A DNA stretch of 64,000 nucleotides from Ophiocordyceps camponoti-saundersi (nom. inval.). Its lineage: Eukaryota > Ascomycota > Sordariomycetes > Hypocreales > Ophiocordycipitaceae. Every line of letters starts with the position of its first letter. Within the stretch, counting starts at the first letter, position 1. Under the pieces are notes generated by a model, which saw nothing but the letters and a program-made list of their open reading frames with translations, was not told the origin of the DNA and searched no databases. The translations under genes were made by a program, and so were the position numbers. The DNA lies in contig PDHQ01000037.1 in assembly GCA_003339415.1 (NCBI GenBank), forward strand, positions 124,001 to 188,000. The letters are read 5' to 3'. Positions 62,888-64,000 of this stretch are shown one piece after another.

Positions 62888-63366
62888 TATATATATATTA
62901 TATTACTCTAGTAACTTATATAGGTATCTAGGCATATAATTATTTAATAGAGAGGAAAAACCGGAGCGCCCGGGGAAAAACCCCTTACTTAATATATTCG
63001 GCTAGCTTATAGGCTAACTTCGTTATATTAGAAAGCTTAATTATTATAGGAAATATCCGAAGTTACGCTAGTCCTAAGCGAGAGGTACCTATACTTCTTA
63101 TCGCATATCTTATCTAAGTTCTAAGTAGTTCCGGTACGTATATCGGCAGATACCGTAGCGAAGATAGTTTTTACTTCGTAATCGTACTCTATTGCCGGAT
63201 TATAGTCGCTATTAAAGGGGACCTATTCCTCTAATAACCTACGTTATCTAACTGCACCCTTGCCCCCGTGCCTTACCTAAGCCTCGGCCGGGTCACCACT
63301 CCTGCCGAGGGAGGAAAGGAGCCCGGCAGGGTCACTACTCCTGCCGGGGTTATGCCGGGGTCGGAC
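62888..63366 (-). mobile_element. SINE-3, 5'-truncated, lightly RIP-damaged SINE copy
   Basis: The perfect 15-bp duplication TAAGAAAGATATATA lies at 62873-62887 and 63367-63381. Sense is minus with a (TA)n tail at 62888. It lacks the tRNA-like head, being 479 bp against about 595. It retains many CpA and TpG sites, mainly in 63240-63366. The 3' tail core at 62954-62987 reads GGAAAAACCGG, spacer, GGGGAAAAACCCCTTA. Confidence 0.9.
63282..63348 (-). repeat. Two tandem GC-rich hairpins in SINE-3
   Basis: CCTCGGC and GCCGAGG pair across 63282-63310, and CCCGGCAG and CTGCCGGG across 63322-63348. Their loops are nearly the same (GGGTCACCACTCCT against GGTCACTACTCCT), so the two hairpins look like a duplicated unit. 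The same pair exists in SINE-1 and SINE-2 with more mutations. Confidence 0.75.
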
Positions 63367-63381
63367 TAAGAAAGATATATA

Positions 63382-64000
63382 ATATTATCTTATTACTATT
63401 ATTATAAGGGTAGTATCTCGAAATTACCTTAAGGACCTTACGGGCTTAGAGAAAGAAATTAAGTTTAATATATCCTATCCGAAGTTATATAAATATTATA
63501 CTAATAAACTTAGGAAATCTTTCGTAAATACGTAAAGTAATCCTAGCCTTAAGCTATAGCGGTTTATTAATAAAGTAGCTATAAGATTACCCGTACTTCT
63601 TAAGCTTACCTTTTTAGGAATATTATTAGAGGAGCTATTTTTCTCGGAGTCTAATATTAAAATTATATTATATATATTTAGCCTCTAGTTTAGGTTTAGT
63701 TTATATTTTATAGAATTCCTCTAAGTTCTATAATATTTAATATCTTTATTAATAGGGGCGCCCCTTATACTTATATCTAACTTACTTAGTAGCTTTCTTT
63801 ATTATAGTGCGGATAAGGTTTATTATACTTATATATTAAAAGCGGTAATAAGTATAAGCTATCTAATAAGTAAGGTATAAGTTAAGGGGGAGGACGAAAG
63901 CCTTTATTTCGATATAATAGAGGGGGGTAGCCTTATAAGCTTTAGTAATAATTTTTAAATATTTAGATTATTCCGTAGCTAGCGCTTTTATAATAAGGCT
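63382..64000 (-). pseudogene. LINE-C ORF2, part after the reverse transcriptase
   Basis: The minus frame is legible (T-P-L-Y-Y-I-E-I-K-A-F-V-L-P-L-N-L near 63900, then a basic stretch), matching the segment between reverse transcriptase and RNase H of fungal LINEs. The rest of RNase H should continue left of SINE-3 to about 62550. The plus strand is also partly open here, but reads less like a protein of known type. Confidence 0.5.

Larger units (their letters stand above)
60884..64000 (-). mobile_element. LINE-C, a divergent Tad1-like LINE, 3' half
   Basis: The 3' end is at about 60884, marked by a T-rich tail (plus strand) where similarity to gene X stops. A bipartite motif of LINE type lies at 60944-60980. 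Minus-strand coding near 64000-63380 reads T-P-L-Y-Y-I-E-I-K-A-F-V-L-P-L-N-L, typical of the region after the reverse transcriptase of Tad1-type LINEs. The 5' half and the second target duplication lie beyond the window. SINE-3 is inserted at 62888. Confidence 0.65.

Noticed and set aside
1..64000. Mitochondrial or bacterial origin because of high AT content
   Set aside because: The AT bias comes from CpA to TpA change in eukaryotic LTR and Tad1-like elements, with GC-rich patches where CpA is lacking. No organellar or bacterial genes are seen.

Overview
The window is a deeply nested graveyard of retrotransposons from a filamentous ascomycete. The dinucleotides CpA and TpG are almost absent and TpA is in great excess over nearly all 64 kb, on both strands. 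That is the footprint of repeat-induced point mutation (RIP), so former coding frames are full of TAA and TAG where CAA, CAG or TGG are expected. I see no intact host gene. The only fairly long clean frame is an 88-codon stretch inside a repeat (53183-53449). The genus cannot be named from the sequence.

Layout. The oldest layer is a Ty3/Gypsy element, called G here, present twice. The minus-strand copy is spread over about 31340 to 4719. The plus-strand copy is spread over about 34645 to 59640. Both copies are joined, beyond the Gypsy 3' end, to the same unidentified degenerate gene (1-1212 plus 4719-6240, and 59640-60884). Into these landed: four copies of a 3.5-kb non-autonomous LTR element (LARD-1 to LARD-4; 508-bp LTRs, 5-bp target duplications), a second Gypsy family with 326-bp LTRs (34886-40828), two copies of a 7.3-kb Tad1-like LINE (LINE-A and LINE-B), part of a third LINE (LINE-C, from 60884 to the window end), four copies of a 1.86-kb non-LTR element (NLE-1 to NLE-4), and three copies of a tRNA-derived SINE. 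Some elements sit inside others: NLE-1 in LINE-A, SINE-2 inside SINE-1 inside a LARD LTR, and LINE-B and NLE-4 inside another LARD LTR. Target duplications and empty sites in the sister copies fix most boundaries to the base.

How the parts may work together. Wherever both flanks are preserved, the LINE, SINE and NLE insertions have 15-bp target duplications. All carry a similar bipartite motif 57-66 bases from their 3' ends, and the SINE shares about 115 bases of 3' tail with LINE-A/B. I infer one LINE enzyme with at least two dependent families. The LINEs also seem to carry a long degenerate frame on the opposite strand, convergent with ORF2 and with a TATA-like box upstream. It is present in both LINE-A and LINE-B, and LINE-C has the same layout. 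These two points, the shared 3' module and the antisense frame, are the most interesting parts of the window. All protein readings come from RIP-damaged sequence by eye and need an alignment-based check.
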